A DNA stretch of 64,000 nt from Fallopia convolvulus (GCA_964016875.1 OZ024736.1:43494707-43558706); one strand, 5' to 3'. Shown: positions 1 through 12,963, counted from the stretch's first letter. The notes: generated from the sequence alone by a model not told the origin. Numbers and translations are program-made.

Positions 1-480
1 TTATACATACATATTTTATTTACATTATCAATAATTATATTGGGGTTTTTCTAATCTATGTCCTTAGGATATATGTTAAGTATTCTTATTTTGAAATTAA
101 TAACCTATTTGAAAATAAATAAATCATATTAAAATAAATAAAATTGTCTTATATAATATACTTATAAATTCTTTCTATTTTAAGAGTCTTAACCTATGCC
201 CTAGGTTCAAAAAATCGATTATATATATATTCTTCTTTAAGTACGATATTGATAAATTTTCTATAGTTAAAACATGTTTAGCTTAAAATTTATTCAAATC
301 TTGCACGGAATAACAATTAGATAAAAGTATCTTTGATTCGGACAAAACCTAAACAAGATAATACTGAACTAATATCTTTAAATGAAATATCATTTGTATT
401 AGCAATATTTACTTAGCAAATGTAGATATGATTTCCTAAGATATAATTTTAGTTAACAAATATGAGTATATGCTTTTAAT
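1..480. other. AT-rich 5' flank of NMD3
   Basis: Very AT-rich DNA with no convincing reading frame or repeat structure. It becomes pyrimidine-rich from about 500, which probably marks the NMD3 5' untranslated leader. Confidence 0.5.
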
Positions 481-629
481 TCACCAATAAACTGCTTCCT
501 AAATCCATCTTTCTATCTCGTTTTCTCTAATTATCTTCTCCCGTTCGCAGCCGCCTCCTCTCTTCTCTATAGTAGCCTTGATTCATTTCTTCGTATCTGG
601 TCGATTTCGAACCGAACGCCGTGTTTGAG

Positions 630-1066
630 GTGAGAATTCTGCCTTTTTTCTTGGTTTGTGATTTCTAATTCTTGATGATCATTAAATTGCCAAATCATTA
701 GGGGTAGTAGATTTTCCGGTTAGTATAGAAATCAATAGTTTTTTAGGGTTACATGTGCGTGCATATTCAATTCACACGGCTGTATTAGTGTATTGTTTAT
801 TGCTTGATATGGAGATGAAGAAACTGACAAGGCTCTCAGTGCGTTATGGCAATTTATATTTACACCGAAAAAACATTGAGATTTTTTTTACTTCGATTCA
901 TAGGATAAAATAAAACAGCTTAAGCTTACGTTTGAAATCATTATGACTGCTCTCATTCCTGGTAGATTTTTATTTTGCTGTTTCTTTAGTCAATTATATA
1001 GTTCGGATGAACAACCCGTCTTACCTTCTTAATCAGTTACTTGGTGCTTTTGTTCTTGTTAACCAG
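630..1066 (+). other. intron in the 5' UTR of NMD3
   Basis: A GTGAGA donor at 630 follows a CT-rich leader, and an acceptor ending AACCAG at 1066 sits one base before the predicted start codon. The reading frame could be pushed upstream to 1041 only by using a TTG inside this intron, so ATG 1068 is preferred. An intron placed directly before the start codon of an otherwise intronless gene is common in plants. Confidence 0.6.
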
Positions 1067-1067
1067 G

Positions 1068-2576
1068 ATGATTTGTACAAGTATTCAGACCATGTTTAAT
1101 CTATGTTGTAAATGTGGCATTGCCATGTACCCAAATCCAGCCAACATGTGCAAAAGCTGTCTATGCTCCGAAATTGACATCACCGAAGGCTTGATAAAGC
1201 ATGTTACCATCATAAAATGCCCCGAATGCGACAAGTATTTACAACCACCTAAGACATGGGTTTATGCACCGCCAGGCTCTCCAGACCTCTTAACCCTCTT
1301 CATCAAAAGGCTCAATTTGGATAAAGCCAAGGTCACTCTAGCCAACGCCGAATGTATTTGGAAAGAGTCTCATTCTAAGAGGATCAAGATTCAACTCACA
1401 ATCGAAAAGGAGGTCTACAAAACGATGCTGATGAGATCTTACTATGTGGAATACGTCGTGCAAGATCACAAGTGCGACTCGTGTACTGGGTTTCTTGCAA
1501 GCCTTGATCAGTGTGTTGCAAATGTTCAGGTCAGACAACGCGTTTCCCACAGGAAAACTATTTTCTATCTGGAACAATGTATTCTTAAAAATGATGCAGC
1601 ATCCAAAGCAATCAAGATGAAGCAAAAGAAAGAAGGCGTCGACTTTCTCTTCTCTAAGATAAGCCATGCCGCGTCCTTTGTTGAGTTTGTTGGTGGAGTG
1701 GTTCCGATTAAGAGCGTTGATGCCAAGAAACATGTGTCCCGTGACACCAAGAGCAATCTGGATGACAATGAGCACACTTTTTCAGTTGATATTGCCCCAA
1801 TTTGTCGTGAAGATCTCGTCTTTCTTCCTCCTAAGAAATCTGGCGGTCTGGGGCCACTCGTGATTTGCACAAAAGTTACCAGCCAGATTGTGTTGCTAGA
1901 TCCCATGACCTTAATGTTTTGTTCTTTGAACGCGGATCAGTATTGGGACTTGAAGTTTGAGAGCTTATTGTCTAGCAGAAGCCTAGTAGAATACATTGTT
2001 CTGTATGTCTATGATGTATCTCCTCAATTTCAGATTCACGGGTTGAGGTATGCGTTGGCCTATGCTGAGGTGGCACGAGTTTCAGACTTTGGTCGTAATG
2101 ACACAAGATTTACCATCAGGACTCATTTGGGACATATTCTAAGAGAGGGAGACTATGCACTTGGTTATGATCTAAAAGGAGCTACCTTTAGTAATTTAGA
2201 ATTAGATGAGATTGGAGATTTTGAATTTCCTGATGTGATCTTGATAAAGAAGAGCTATGAGCAGAAGCGTGCGAAGAAGAGTGGAAAGATTCGACCTTGG
2301 AAGCTAAAATCCCTGAAAATGGAGGTGGAAGGGGATCTGGGTGATAGAGCAAATGATGAGTATGAACAGTTCTGTAGGGATTTGGAGGAGAATCCTGATT
2401 TGAGATTTAGGATTTCTTTGTACCATAACAAGGATTATGTGCCTTTGGAAAATGAATCGATGGCGGGTGAGGAGGATGTGCCTTTTGTGCGCTTGCATGA
2501 GATGCTTGCTGATCTTGATCTTAACAAAGAGAGTGAAGATGGTGATAAGAAGGTTGACCACATGGAAGAATGCTGA
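1068..2576 (+). CDS. NMD3: 60S ribosomal export protein NMD3
   Basis: Predicted 502-residue adaptor that binds late pre-60S subunits and links them to the CRM1/exportin-1 pathway for export from nucleus to cytoplasm. The sequence shows the N-terminal zinc-binding cysteine pairs (C13/C16, C28/C31, C51/C54, C136/C139) and the family signatures SEIDITEG, YLQPPKTW, HSKRIKI, YVVQDHKC and THLGHIL. The C-terminus is acidic, with LRDLEENP-type and LADLDL segments; in the family this tail carries the nuclear shuttling signals. Length is close to plant NMD3 and the coding part is one exon, preceded by a 5' UTR intron at 630-1066. ATG 1068 is the first ATG after the predicted acceptor. Some family positions look diverged, so this could be one of two paralogues, but no stop or frameshift is seen. 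Confidence 0.93.
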   Translation: MICTSIQTMFNLCCKCGIAMYPNPANMCKSCLCSEIDITEGLIKHVTIIKCPECDKYLQPPKTWVYAPPGSPDLLTLFIKRLNLDKAKVTLANAECIWKESHSKRIKIQLTIEKEVYKTMLMRSYYVEYVVQDHKCDSCTGFLASLDQCVANVQVRQRVSHRKTIFYLEQCILKNDAASKAIKMKQKKEGVDFLFSKISHAASFVEFVGGVVPIKSVDAKKHVSRDTKSNLDDNEHTFSVDIAPICREDLVFLPPKKSGGLGPLVICTKVTSQIVLLDPMTLMFCSLNADQYWDLKFESLLSSRSLVEYIVLYVYDVSPQFQIHGLRYALAYAEVARVSDFGRNDTRFTIRTHLGHILREGDYALGYDLKGATFSNLELDEIGDFEFPDVILIKKSYEQKRAKKSGKIRPWKLKSLKMEVEGDLGDRANDEYEQFCRDLEENPDLRFRISLYHNKDYVPLENESMAGEEDVPFVRLHEMLADLDLNKESEDGDKKVDHMEEC

Positions 2577-4774
2577 TTATTATTTTATTTTTAGAAGTGG
2601 AGATTTGTGTCTTGATTTGAACTGGGTTTTGATTGTTTTTATGTTTGGTTTAATACTCTATATATTGAGGAATGATTTTGCCGTGAGTTTTCAAGGAACA
2701 ACAAATAAAGCAAGTGAGGGACTTGATTTGTGTTTACATGTTGCTAGCTTGTTGAAGAAGCTTAAAGAATTTCTTCAAATGCTCCAACGTAATGCCATTA
2801 GTTATATAACTTATGTAAGAGTTGCATGCCAATCTCATATGAAGTTCCCAGCAAAGTCGATTCGAAATTTCCAATGGTAACAACTAACAAGGAAGTAAAT
2901 TCGGAACAATCGAACTTAAACTTGGAGATGTATTAATTACTAGTTGGTTAATGGTAATTTGTGTATAATTGGTTAAATTAAGCGTAGGTCCTAAATTGAG
3001 ACAAAGTATGCGGATGAAGAAGACGACAAAAAAGGTGGAGGTTTGTTCAGCAGTTGTACATTTAGTAATTAGTATGCGATTACTTGATTACGGGAGATTT
3101 CTTTTCTACGCAACTACTTGATAACTTAAAGACGTTTGTCAAAATTGTAGTTAACACTTAACAAAGAGTCATGTTTGCTTGCTACCATAAGCAATACAAA
3201 TTCTTCTTTTTTCCCTATATACTTTGCCAATTGTTGCTTCACAATTACGATCAATATGATTCGTACTATCGTCACACCGACTGGACACCATCCGAATACA
3301 ACATTCAAAAGCTGACTGTATGATGAAATTCTTAAAAAAATATCGTCATGAAAGGGATAAATTTGTGTCGTCTGAAAATTAAATTTTAGAGATGCTAACT
3401 TCTACGCTTGAAACCTCAAGAAAATTGTCAAATATGGTCATTCTCTAAAAACAAGAATCAACTTTAATTCACAATTCTTCTATAATTGCTACTTGAATTA
3501 CGTGCGAGAGATGCTCCATACTTAAGACAAACGAATAAGGCGCCAATGGAGCTCTGATTTATTCCACAAAACTCGCATCATCAAACAATAAGGCAAACCA
3601 GCTAGCTTGTCAAAGAATATTCCAACAGATTATAAACCTTAGCCAATTCAAATTTTAGATCATCTACTCATTCGTATAGCCGTATAGGTATTGTTTCATT
3701 CAACAATCACTACTCACACTATTAATAATTTGTCTTCCCCAAAATGAAATACTTTTCACCTCAATCATAAAGTTACTTCCCTGATATACATTACGGAGTA
3801 TATGATTTGGCTACATGGAATTTAAATAGTAAGACTGTTATATAAGATTATCATTATTAATGACCTAACTATATTGCCGGCTAAAAGGGGAAAAAGACGT
3901 CCCGTCCAACAATTATCAACGCCGGGCTTTTTTTTTTTTTGTTTAATTTCTTTTTTTGCTCTAAATCCCAAATTATTAAAAATTTGCATGTGACCTATCC
4001 ATTGATGACAGCCACAAATTAGCCACGTCTGCAGAACTCAGCCAAAAAAGATGTGCTATTTTTTATCACACTCATGGACGGCAACACCAAAGGTTTGATT
4101 AGAAATAAAAAAGAAGACTTTGGCATGTACTATTTGCTCAGCTGGCAATGAAATTGTTGTATATATTAACGACGCATGTCAAATATTGTGCAACAATCAG
4201 ATTTAAAACCAAAATAATGAATAAAAAAATTACTCCTATGTTGTATCGTAAGGTGCGGAGGCATAGAAATACATTTGAAATTTGTAACTTTATGAGGTGA
4301 CCTTCTACCATCTCTATTCTTTTTTATACTCCGTAGCTTTCTTATGCCTTGTGTTTTTATTCACCGCGGCGATCCCGTGCGCCCTTCTCCACCGGATCAT
4401 TACCAAAAACACCTCCAAAATTCCTATGATTAAAAGACTGGGCCCAGGCGTCATCATCCACCGTCAATTTTTTGAGAGCTCTTTCTCGCTTTATCGTTCG
4501 ACCTTTGGACCCCACCGGCTAAGTTTTTCCCGGGCCCACTCCCCGAGAAACCTTGACAGAGTTGAAATACGCCTAGTACACAATATGCTTTCCTCAATTC
4601 CTCCTCCTCTCTGCAAAAAGTCTTTCCTTTGATCCGCCATTTCCCCCCTCTTCCTTCCTCGTCTTCTTTCATCTCTTCCTTTCATCACTACCCGACTTCT
4701 CTCCACTCTGTTGATCCTCAAACGACGACTTATGTGTTGAGACGACGGATTTGGCCTTTTCCTGTTGGGGCATC
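2577..4774. other. intergenic, NMD3 3' end to ACBP3 promoter
   Basis: Holds the NMD3 3' UTR and AT-rich spacer. Reading frames here are short and resemble no family I know. A poly(T) run lies near 3930. The stretch from 4300 to 4774 is CT-rich and is the likely promoter and leader of the next gene. No mobile element with clear ends was found. Confidence 0.4.
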
Positions 4775-7615
4775 ATGGAGCTCGCATACAACTTGTTCGT
4801 ATCTGCCTTTACCGCCATCCTTTTGTCTTTTCTAGTTGCCAAGTTGGTCTCTTTGGCGGTTTCTGGCGGCGAGGTTAGCGGTGGAAAAGTTCTGTACAGT
4901 GGCGTTGACAATGGTGACAAGCAGAAGGGTCCTATTGGCGGCGTAGAAGAGGGAAACTTGGAGAAAAAGTTGAAAGTTAAGCGTTCGAAGAGTAAGAAAA
5001 AAAGGTTGAAGAAGATTTCTGCTGAAACGGTTGCTGGTTCCGAGTTTAAGGGGGAATCAGAACCACCTGTTTCTGCCAAGATTTTGGGATGTTTGAGTGC
5101 AGCGGGCGATTTCGTTGACGATTGTGAAATTTTAGGTTCTGTGGAGAAGGATGTCGAATTTCCGGGAGCGGGAGTGAAATTGTCAGGAATTCAGAAGAAA
5201 GATGATTATTTTGGCCTGAATGGTCCAGTGAAGGTTGAAGGTCGCCTTATTGAGGGACTTGACCGGCAAACTAACAAAAAAATTGATTTGGAGAAATCGA
5301 TTCATTTTATTGAGAGGAGAGATTCTAAAGAATGTGATGATGTGATCAGAATAGTTCCCTGTGAAAATGTCAAGGGAACAGAGAGGATTGTGCCTATAAA
5401 GGATGAGGCAATTGATGCTCAAGATGAAATAGATGTTCATAATGGAGATTTTGGATTTTGTGTCTCCGAAGTAAATGTGATCAGTGGGAATGTAGGAGGG
5501 GAGATGGAGATAAGTGACGGGGAGGAGTGGGAGGGGATTGAGAGGAATGAATTGGAGAAGGATTTTGCAAGGGCGATGAATTATGTGGAGTGCGTGAAGA
5601 AAGAAGGTCGGTTGAATAAGATTGGGAGTGATATGATTATGCAGTTATATGACCTGCAAAAGGTCGCCATGGAAGGTCCTTGTTATGAGCCTAAGATCTC
5701 TGTGCGTACAAAGTGGTATTCCAACTCTCCCTTGTTACTTATTTTTGCTGCAACTTCTCTACAAAATGTTCCTGTTTGTGCTTGATGATTATGTTTAAAA
5801 TTGAATTCTGGGAAGCAAAGTTCTTCAAATCTGCACTTGATGTTTATGCAATTCTATGGTCCTCATAACCTTGTTTGTTGGTTAATGATTTTGAGATGTG
5901 CTTAGATGGGATGTGCTTAGTTTAGATTAGCAATGAATCCCTTGTGCTGTAGTAAAAACTGTATGAAAAGAGAAATGAATACATTCACAATCCTCTAAGG
6001 AGGATTTGAAACACTTTGAGAAACTTTGTAAAGTTAGCCATATGGGACTCCTAGGCAACAGAAGCTGATTCTTTCTCTAACTAAGCTCAAACTCCCTTCC
6101 CGGATCATAGAGGAAAAAGGAGCTAGAATGGCGAACTAATGAGTCACATTTATATGCAATTTTTGAGAACTTGGTAGGGGAGGGTAGCAAGGTGAACCAA
6201 CTTTGAAGGTTTAGTTTAATTGTGTGAGTGATTGAACAAACTGGTTATATGCAAGGAATTCTTGGCAAAAGTTGGAGAGCATAAATCCAGAGGAAGCAAT
6301 GGAAAAGTACATCACTATTCTTTCAGACAAAATTCCTGGATGGATGGACTCACATCCTTCTGTAAGTTTTCCTGTATACAAAGCATACTGTTCAACTGCT
6401 TAAAAGCTGTATGTAGAAACATTTGAGCTCATATTGGTACTACACTTTCTATAGATTAAATGATTAATCGATATCTTTTTATTTACATGTGGTTATTTTT
6501 GTTCAGGTAGAAAGTAAATTAGTTTCTGAAAAGGATGATACATTTAGTTCTTCAGATACTTTACTAAACATACCTCTAACAGTGCCACTAGCCTGCACAA
6601 ATGTAAGGTAAATATCTGAGTAATTTACAAATTTCACATCCCCAAGAAATTATTGTACACTAGTGGAGAATTCTCCCCAATCCTTTATTTTTAATGTTTT
6701 GTCATTGCAGTAAACCTGGAGAGAAGCCTGTCACAGGGACTGGATATCTCGATGGAACGTCAAGTTCAGTGAATAAGGTAGGATCATATATATAACAGTC
6801 CGATTTATTAAGACATTTTGCAACTTGAATTATCTATACTTGCCAATAGGAAAATACAGAACTCCTAATTTCATTATTTGAAGGAAAAACTGTTTGGTAT
6901 TTTCTGGTGTTTCATTGGTAATAGTGACTCCTGATGATCACATGCCTGTACTTGGGACATAAGATGAGACTTTGGTTCTTCACATTGGTCATTTAAGTTT
7001 CTCAATATCAAGTGATTGATCCGTGTCTATAAAACTATAATCATTGAGTTTCAAGTGTATTACATCATGGGAAAATTGTGCAAGCTAAGGCCATGTTTGG
7101 TAACTTTTTTCGTGACATACAGCCGTCCTTCAGGAAATTGTTCATGTATGGGACCACCTGCAGTAAATCCCTGTTTAGTAATCCTCATATCTTTTCTGTA
7201 ACTAGATACAGTATGAGTTAAAAAGGACCTAATGCCCAATTATGGTCTCTTACTTAGATCACGGATCTGACTCGCGTTCCTTTATTGTTTTATCGTATGG
7301 ATTGAGATAAGGCCCCAGACACTTCTCAGGTAGGTATTAAGGAGTCTTCATACTAAAAGAAGAAACTTGATATATTTTCATTTCTATTAATGAACTGAGG
7401 ACGCACAATCAGCACGTCTCATAAGGATAGATTTCCTTAAGGGAAGAAGGAAGAAACAGAAAGACACGGAATCAAACAGAAAACATATTTCACTTGCTAA
7501 GTCATTCCCTAATTTTATTTCAACATTCTTTTTGGGGATGATGTCATATTGTTTATCTGGCTCTATGATTATGTATGTTTATTTGTTCCTGTTTGAGTTG
7601 CAGGAAGGAGAATGA
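4775..7615 (+). CDS. acyl-CoA-binding domain protein, ACBP3-like
   Basis: Predicted exons 4775-5715, 6256-6361, 6507-6607, 6711-6777 and 7604-7615 give 408 residues. Plant class III ACBPs bind long-chain acyl-CoA and phospholipids and act in lipid trafficking and autophagy. Residues 2-28 form a hydrophobic signal or anchor segment, followed by a lysine-rich stretch (KVKRSKSKKKRLKK) and a long acidic spacer. The acyl-CoA-binding domain spans about residues 259-343, with LEKDFARAM, MQLYDLQKVAMEGP, RTKWNSWQKL and PEEAMEKYI. The donor at 5716 was chosen because it restores the canonical KWNSWQ across the exon junction. This anchor plus C-terminal domain layout is that of Arabidopsis ACBP3. The last exon codes only three residues before TGA; it rests on a good acceptor (GAGTTGCAG) and is the least certain part. 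Confidence 0.88.
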
Positions 7616-8984
7616 CCAAGCTTTTCGCCTTTGGTGTTTTAGCTATGGGAGAAAGATATATCAATAAACAGCCACGGTTTGGTATTTAGAATGAAGAAGC
7701 GTCTTGCTTGCTAATATGATTCCTTCCTTGTTTGCTCTAATTATGCCTTAAGGTCGCACTCTAGACTCCCTTGACCTCTAAAATGAAATGAAAGCGAGAA
7801 AAGGTTTGAGGATAGTGTGCCTTCATTTCTCAAAGAGCATCTGTTCTTGAATATGTACATACGAATTATTTGTGTGACATTGGTGACTTGAAAGCAGCAG
7901 TATATAATAAGGGGGCTGCATCCTTATCTCCATTATTGTTGGGTAATTGCAACCTTGATTGTGTACTTTGATCACTGCTGTTTTTGGATTTTGCTCCCTT
8001 TCTCATGCCACATCGGAGGATGAATAGACTCAACCACACTACAGCATGAAATGCTCTGTTTCTTGAGTTGACATTATCTTTTATCGCCAAATCTCAATTC
8101 TCAACCACTTCTCCATAGTTCAATCAACTTCTCAGTAATCAATTCAAGTAAAATCTCAGCTATATTAGGTGTCAGATCTTACACGTGTATCATATGTTAT
8201 AAAGTGATACTCCAGAATTTTATAAATTAAAAATACAGCTTTCCGAAACCTAATTATTGGCAGAATAACTTTTCTTTTCCACAAACCTCTCACTCACCTT
8301 GTCGGTCATCGGTCATAAAACGCAATGAGTTTGATCAAAAGCATAAGCTTCTAAAGATCTAAATAATGCTACCTTATTTTAGCCCTTCATGGGTTTGAGA
8401 TCCTTGCCGGAAGGGTCCTAAATTTGGGATTTGCCACCTCCTCGTCATCAAATTAAATGTTTCGTTATTTATTTCAACAAGAGCTTCACCTTCAAAAGCT
8501 TTATTTTGATCTACAAGTCCCAAAATAGCTCAATTACACCATGGTTCCATGAATACACTGTCCCTATGATAAATTACACAAACATTGTACACTTCCAATT
8601 CAGGGATCATGGACCTATAAATAATCTGTTTTTTTTTTATTCATGGTCTACGTAATTTTCTTTTTAGCTTATCCTACTATCTAACCCCGAATTTTTAAGC
8701 TGCAACATATAACCCTTTTTTACACGTTTTTATCAATTTATTTCTATAAGTTATATATATGGTCGGCAAGTTGAAGAGAGTAGGCGAAGCCACAAGCATA
8801 ATTTATTGTCTTCTTTATCCACAATGGCCAGCAACCTTTAACTACAATTTCCCTTTTTTAAATCTCTCAATAGTCAGGAAATCTCTCTACCCAGGAGGCA
8901 AACCGGATACAGATCGGAAGACACTCGTCTTCCTTGTTTTGACCATTCTTTAAAGAAGAATTAGAATTCTGGCTTGGCCGTTCA
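7616..8984. other. intergenic between ACBP3-like and SNARE-like genes
   Basis: Contains the probable 3' UTR of the ACBP3-like gene, then AT-rich DNA. Several sub-80-codon frames occur but none has domain content. No terminal repeats or RNA gene were seen. Confidence 0.4.
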
Positions 8985-8992
8985 TATAAATA
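8985..8992 (+). promoter_or_regulatory. putative TATA box of the SNARE-like gene
   Basis: TATAAATA motif about 180 bases upstream of the start codon at 9174, followed by a pyrimidine-rich leader. Position and sequence fit a plant core promoter; transcription start is not shown by the sequence. Confidence 0.4.
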
Positions 8993-9173
8993 TTCAAAGA
9001 CCTTTCACCTTCGTACGTCTTTTCGTCCCTTTCGATCCCTTAATCTATGCCCATGTAACTTAGAAGAGTCATTCTAATTGCAAATCCCGCAAAGTCTCTT
9101 ACGATTTAGGGCTCTTTGTTGGGGAGTTGATTGAATTATTTGTATTTGTTGATTTGAAGCCAAGCCAATTCGA

Positions 9174-10955
9174 ATGGCTTCGAATTTCGATAGGTGGGAG
9201 AAGGATCCATTCTTTTCTGCCGCCGAGGAGGTTCAGGAATCTGCTGACAGGTAAATTCTCCTGGTTATAGTCAATTTATGTCATCGCTATTGATTCTGGT
9301 CTCTATTTGTCTGAATTGTTATTATTAGGGTTTGCAATTGACAAGTATATTGTTGACGCTGTGCTCAATTTGTCGTAATCCGGGAATTAATTTAACCTTT
9401 CATTCCTCCAATTGATATCTTCAAAAGATTTCTCTTATAAAATTATTGTCTTTGGCGAATGAAGGATGGAATCTGCGTATAGAACCTGGTTGCATTCGCT
9501 GAAAAACATCTCTATCGAATGGAATCGGGAAGATCTTCGTAGGGATTTATTCACTGCTCTTGATACCGCCAAATGGCAGGTTTTTTTTCCCGCCTTAAGC
9601 TTTCTAACTGCATTTAAGTTTCTCCAGAAATTTTGGGTGTGAATTGATACTGGGATTTCATGTCAGCTGGAAGAATTCGAACGTGCTGTGCAAATTAGTT
9701 ACAACAACAGTGGTGCAGATGAAGCCAAATACCGACACCGCCAATTTGTTCTTGCATTGGAGGGCAAAATTTCCCTGATTCAGAATTCATTGCAAGAATC
9801 AGCTTCCTTAAATGGAAACTCGTCCTCCCCTTTGGTACAGTTAGATAAAGGAGAAAGTGATGAGCTTGCTCTATTTCTCTCTGGACCTCAGTCATCACAG
9901 GACGGAATAGAAGTTCAGAATAGGGGCATTAATCGGAATGCAACAAACTCAGATGCCATTGATAGACCATCGGAATCAAATTGCTTGAGTTGCAACTGCC
10001 GTCCATTATTGCAGGATGCAGTGGAGGCGAAAGACGAGAATCAATGTGGGATTAGAAGGACAGCTAGCGCCTGTGCAGACATTGCTTCATGGAATATTAC
10101 AATTTGTGAAGATGAATTAGCTTCACATACTTCAACTGCACAGTTGGAGATGTTGCCAAGAAGAGTACCAAGTTTTTCTGCATTTGGAACTGTGGAATCT
10201 CTTCCCACTTTAAAGTTACCAAAGAATGGTTTTAGGAAATGGAAGCCAGAAGAAGATGCTGCATTCATGAGGTCTCAACCACAGAACAGGGTGAGAGTTT
10301 GATGTTACATTGTAAATTTCATACATAAGAAGAAGATACTGGTTTCTTAATTTTCCACCATTTGTATGCAACAGGGTGCCAATTCTTGCTATGAGAGGAA
10401 TAAGAGCTGTCTTGATAATTGTGATGATTGTTACGACAAGCAACTACATGGTTGGTATGGAGCTCTTCATAGACTACTGCAAAGGTCATTGTATCAAGTG
10501 CAATATGTTCGCTCCATGCAAATTACCTTTTGGGCAACTCTTCTACTTTTTATGATGGGTAAGTTTTCTGTACTGTTATTATTTTAATTTGAAATGATGC
10601 AGTATATGTTGCACTAAACAAAAGGCAAGCAAAGAGGTTGCACTAAACAGAACTACAGAAGGCAAGCAAACTGGATTACAAGAATTACTAACATGCTATC
10701 CTGATGCTCAAAAACCTGCTTGCATTTTCTTGGCAACCTTTGGCTTAAATTCTCATTCATGAAAATACACTATTTCTTCATTGGGTTCTTATCTTTGTAC
10801 TACTTGATTCAGATTATAAGATTAGTGCAAATTAAGTTCTTAAATCTGCTTTTGATTCAGCATATGATAAATTCATCAATTTTTGCAACAAGGGTTCTGA
10901 GTTTTGTTCTTTGCTGTATCATTCTGCAGTACTAGTTCTAGTGTGCGTATTCTAG
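9174..10955 (+). CDS. syntaxin-6 N-domain, SNARE-like membrane protein
   Basis: Predicted exons 9174-9250, 9465-9579, 9667-10290, 10375-10558 and 10930-10955 join in frame to 341 residues. The N-terminus (FDRWEKDPFFSAAEEVQESADRM, AYRTWLHSL, DTAKWQLEEFERAV) matches the syntaxin-6 N-terminal helical domain of a plant family annotated as syntaxin/t-SNARE-like, expected on Golgi or endosomal membranes. A cysteine-rich segment follows (CYERNKSCLDNCDDC), then a C-terminal hydrophobic tail (ITFWATLLLFMMVLVLVCVF) consistent with a tail anchor. I see no clear SNARE-motif coiled coil, so it may regulate rather than drive fusion. All five junctions have GT and AG and keep phase. It is convergent with the reductase gene downstream. 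Confidence 0.85.
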
Positions 10956-11593
10956 GAAGAACATCCATATTCAGCAACTGATGGCAGGTGAAGTGCAACT
11001 GTTTTGGGTTCCGATTTTATATTCCACAGTTCATCATTCAAAATCAAGATTATTTTTAATACATGGCGGTGCAGGGAGCTAAATGTGCCCCAAGTTCCAT
11101 CTTGTTGAATGATATTAATTTTTTTTACACAAAAAACACCACTTTTGCCTATCCTTGCCGGTTTTGATGCGTATAGCAGGGTATGGAAGCTTAGGATTAC
11201 TTATTGAATTGTGTGTTGTATCTTATGCATACAAAGCTATTCCTAGCTTTGTCATTTTGTAAACATTATGTATATACTAGTCTGAATCATAGAATTCTTG
11301 TTTTTATCAAGTTTCCTGCCCCACACCTTTTTGTTTACTTAGTAAAAATAGTAGGAGTGTGTATCGATCAGCCAATTCCTATTCACTTCATAGATTATGC
11401 CTAATCAGATCATCTGTTGGTGTGTCATTACCCCTGATAGCCATTTTCCTTTCCAAATGTGAGGATGACTGATGAGAGGTGCATATGTCAATGCAAATTG
11501 ATGTTCAAAGTTTCAACATTCAAGAAAAAGCGGAGGAATATTCAACTTGAAGATTTATTCAGCAAACAACAAAAACCAAATCACTCCAGAGAT
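10956..11593. other. convergent intergenic spacer
   Basis: Shared 3' flank between the SNARE-like gene (+) and the 5-beta-reductase gene (-). AT-rich, with no recognisable gene or repeat. Confidence 0.4.
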
Positions 11594-12963
11594 CTAAGGA
11601 ACAAGCCGATAGGCTTTCATCTTATCAATCCAAGAACCAAAGGAGTTCTTGGTGTTCCTGAAACCCAGAAAGCCATGTTCTTTGCTCTTGTTCATGCTAT
11701 CCACTGCTCCTTCATACCCCATCATACAATCGACAAACCACCACGTTGCAACCTCTTCCAATTTCGTAGGCAACAGATCATTCTCCTTCACTATCTCATC
11801 CCAAACTGGCCCTTTATCCTTCATTGTCTCAGCCAGCAGAATCTGGCCCTGGCTCTCATCATATTCTATGTACTCCACTCCAAACTGCTCTGCCAGAATC
11901 CGCCATAGCTGCTTCCACTTGAAAACGTCTCCATTGCTGCAGTTGAACGCGTCGTTCTTGCCAAACGGATCAACAGCCGCCCATATCTGCTGCTCAGCTA
12001 TGAGATCTGAATCTGATGCAGCATGGAAAGACTCCCAACAACCCTTTGTACCAGGAAATCTCAATGGCACTCCCTCGTGTTTGCAGATTGTAGCATACAC
12101 ACACAGCGTACCTGAAAACAAACAAGAAATACCTTATACAAATTGTTATCATGTTTTGCTATAATTTTTTCAGATTCCATCAAAGGAGGAAGGCAATCTT
12201 ACCCACATAGTCCATCAAGCTATAGGGTGAGAAGCCAAAAACAGCATTAGGGCGGTGGATGGACCAAGTCAAATCCTCCTCCTTACCCACCTCCTCGAAC
12301 AGAATATCCTCCATGGTGTAGTAGAAATTCGGAGATTTCAAACGAGGCAAATCTTCGGTGAAAGGCGGTTCGTGTCCAGGGCTCTTGTCCCAGTACTCGA
12401 ACGCTCCGGCATAGTGCTTGGCTCCAGTTACAAGGCAGATATGGCGGAGATTGGGTGCATTTGGGATCACCACCTTCAACACATTAGCAAACATCTGGCC
12501 GTTGGCTTCGCAGTTTGCGGTCTCCGATTCGCGTTTAGTCCAGGTGGCGTAGAAGAGATGAGTGACATCAGTGAGCGTGGAGAGCTTGGCAGCAGCGTCT
12601 TCCTCGTCGGAGACGTCGCACTGCACGTACTCGATGGGGTTGTCGGCGCTCCAGGATGGCCGAGGGCGGCGCGCGGCGCCATATACCTTCCATGGACCAC
12701 CGGGGGTGTCGGAGAGCAGGAGGATTTCGGCGAGGCTGTTTCCGACGATTCCGGTGACGCCGATCACCAGTCCTACGCTCTGGTAGCTCTTTGGCTGGTC
12801 GTCCTCGTCGAATTTCTTCTGCGGAAGAGGACATTAAGACGTGAGAGCTTCAATCATGAGAGCTTATACTAAAAATAGCATTAATGTAGGAAGAGTTAAG
12901 AAATAAATGCAGTTAGACATTTGGCTTAGCAGCGCCAATCGCTCCGGCCCACCACCAGCTCAT
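11594..12963 (-). CDS. progesterone 5-beta-reductase / VEP1-type reductase (PRISE)
   Basis: Minus-strand exons 12963-12919, 12818-12203 and 12111-11594 give 392 residues, the usual size. The family is NADPH-dependent short-chain reductases that reduce the C=C bond of enones (steroids, small enones, iridoid-type dialdehydes in some lineages); soluble and cytosolic. The sequence shows the N-terminal MSWWWAGAIGAAK, the Rossmann motif GVTGIVGNSLAEIL, a second NADPH segment around AARRPRP, VTGAKHY carrying the catalytic lysine, and NFYYTMEDIL carrying the catalytic tyrosine. The C-terminus holds CKHEGVPLRFPG and KWKQLW. The first intron donor (AAT then GTCTAAC) is weak and gives a two-residue extension (PN); it was chosen because it keeps phase 0 into KKFDEDD. 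Substrate cannot be told from sequence: general enone reductase is the safe call, iridoid synthase is possible but unsupported. Confidence 0.92.

Noticed and set aside
1338..1906. Minus-strand frames inside NMD3
   Set aside because: Shadows of a conserved coding exon.
4454..5079. Minus-strand frames overlapping the ACBP3-like leader and first exon
   Set aside because: They mirror the coding strand of a gene with clear domain content and have no recognisable motifs.
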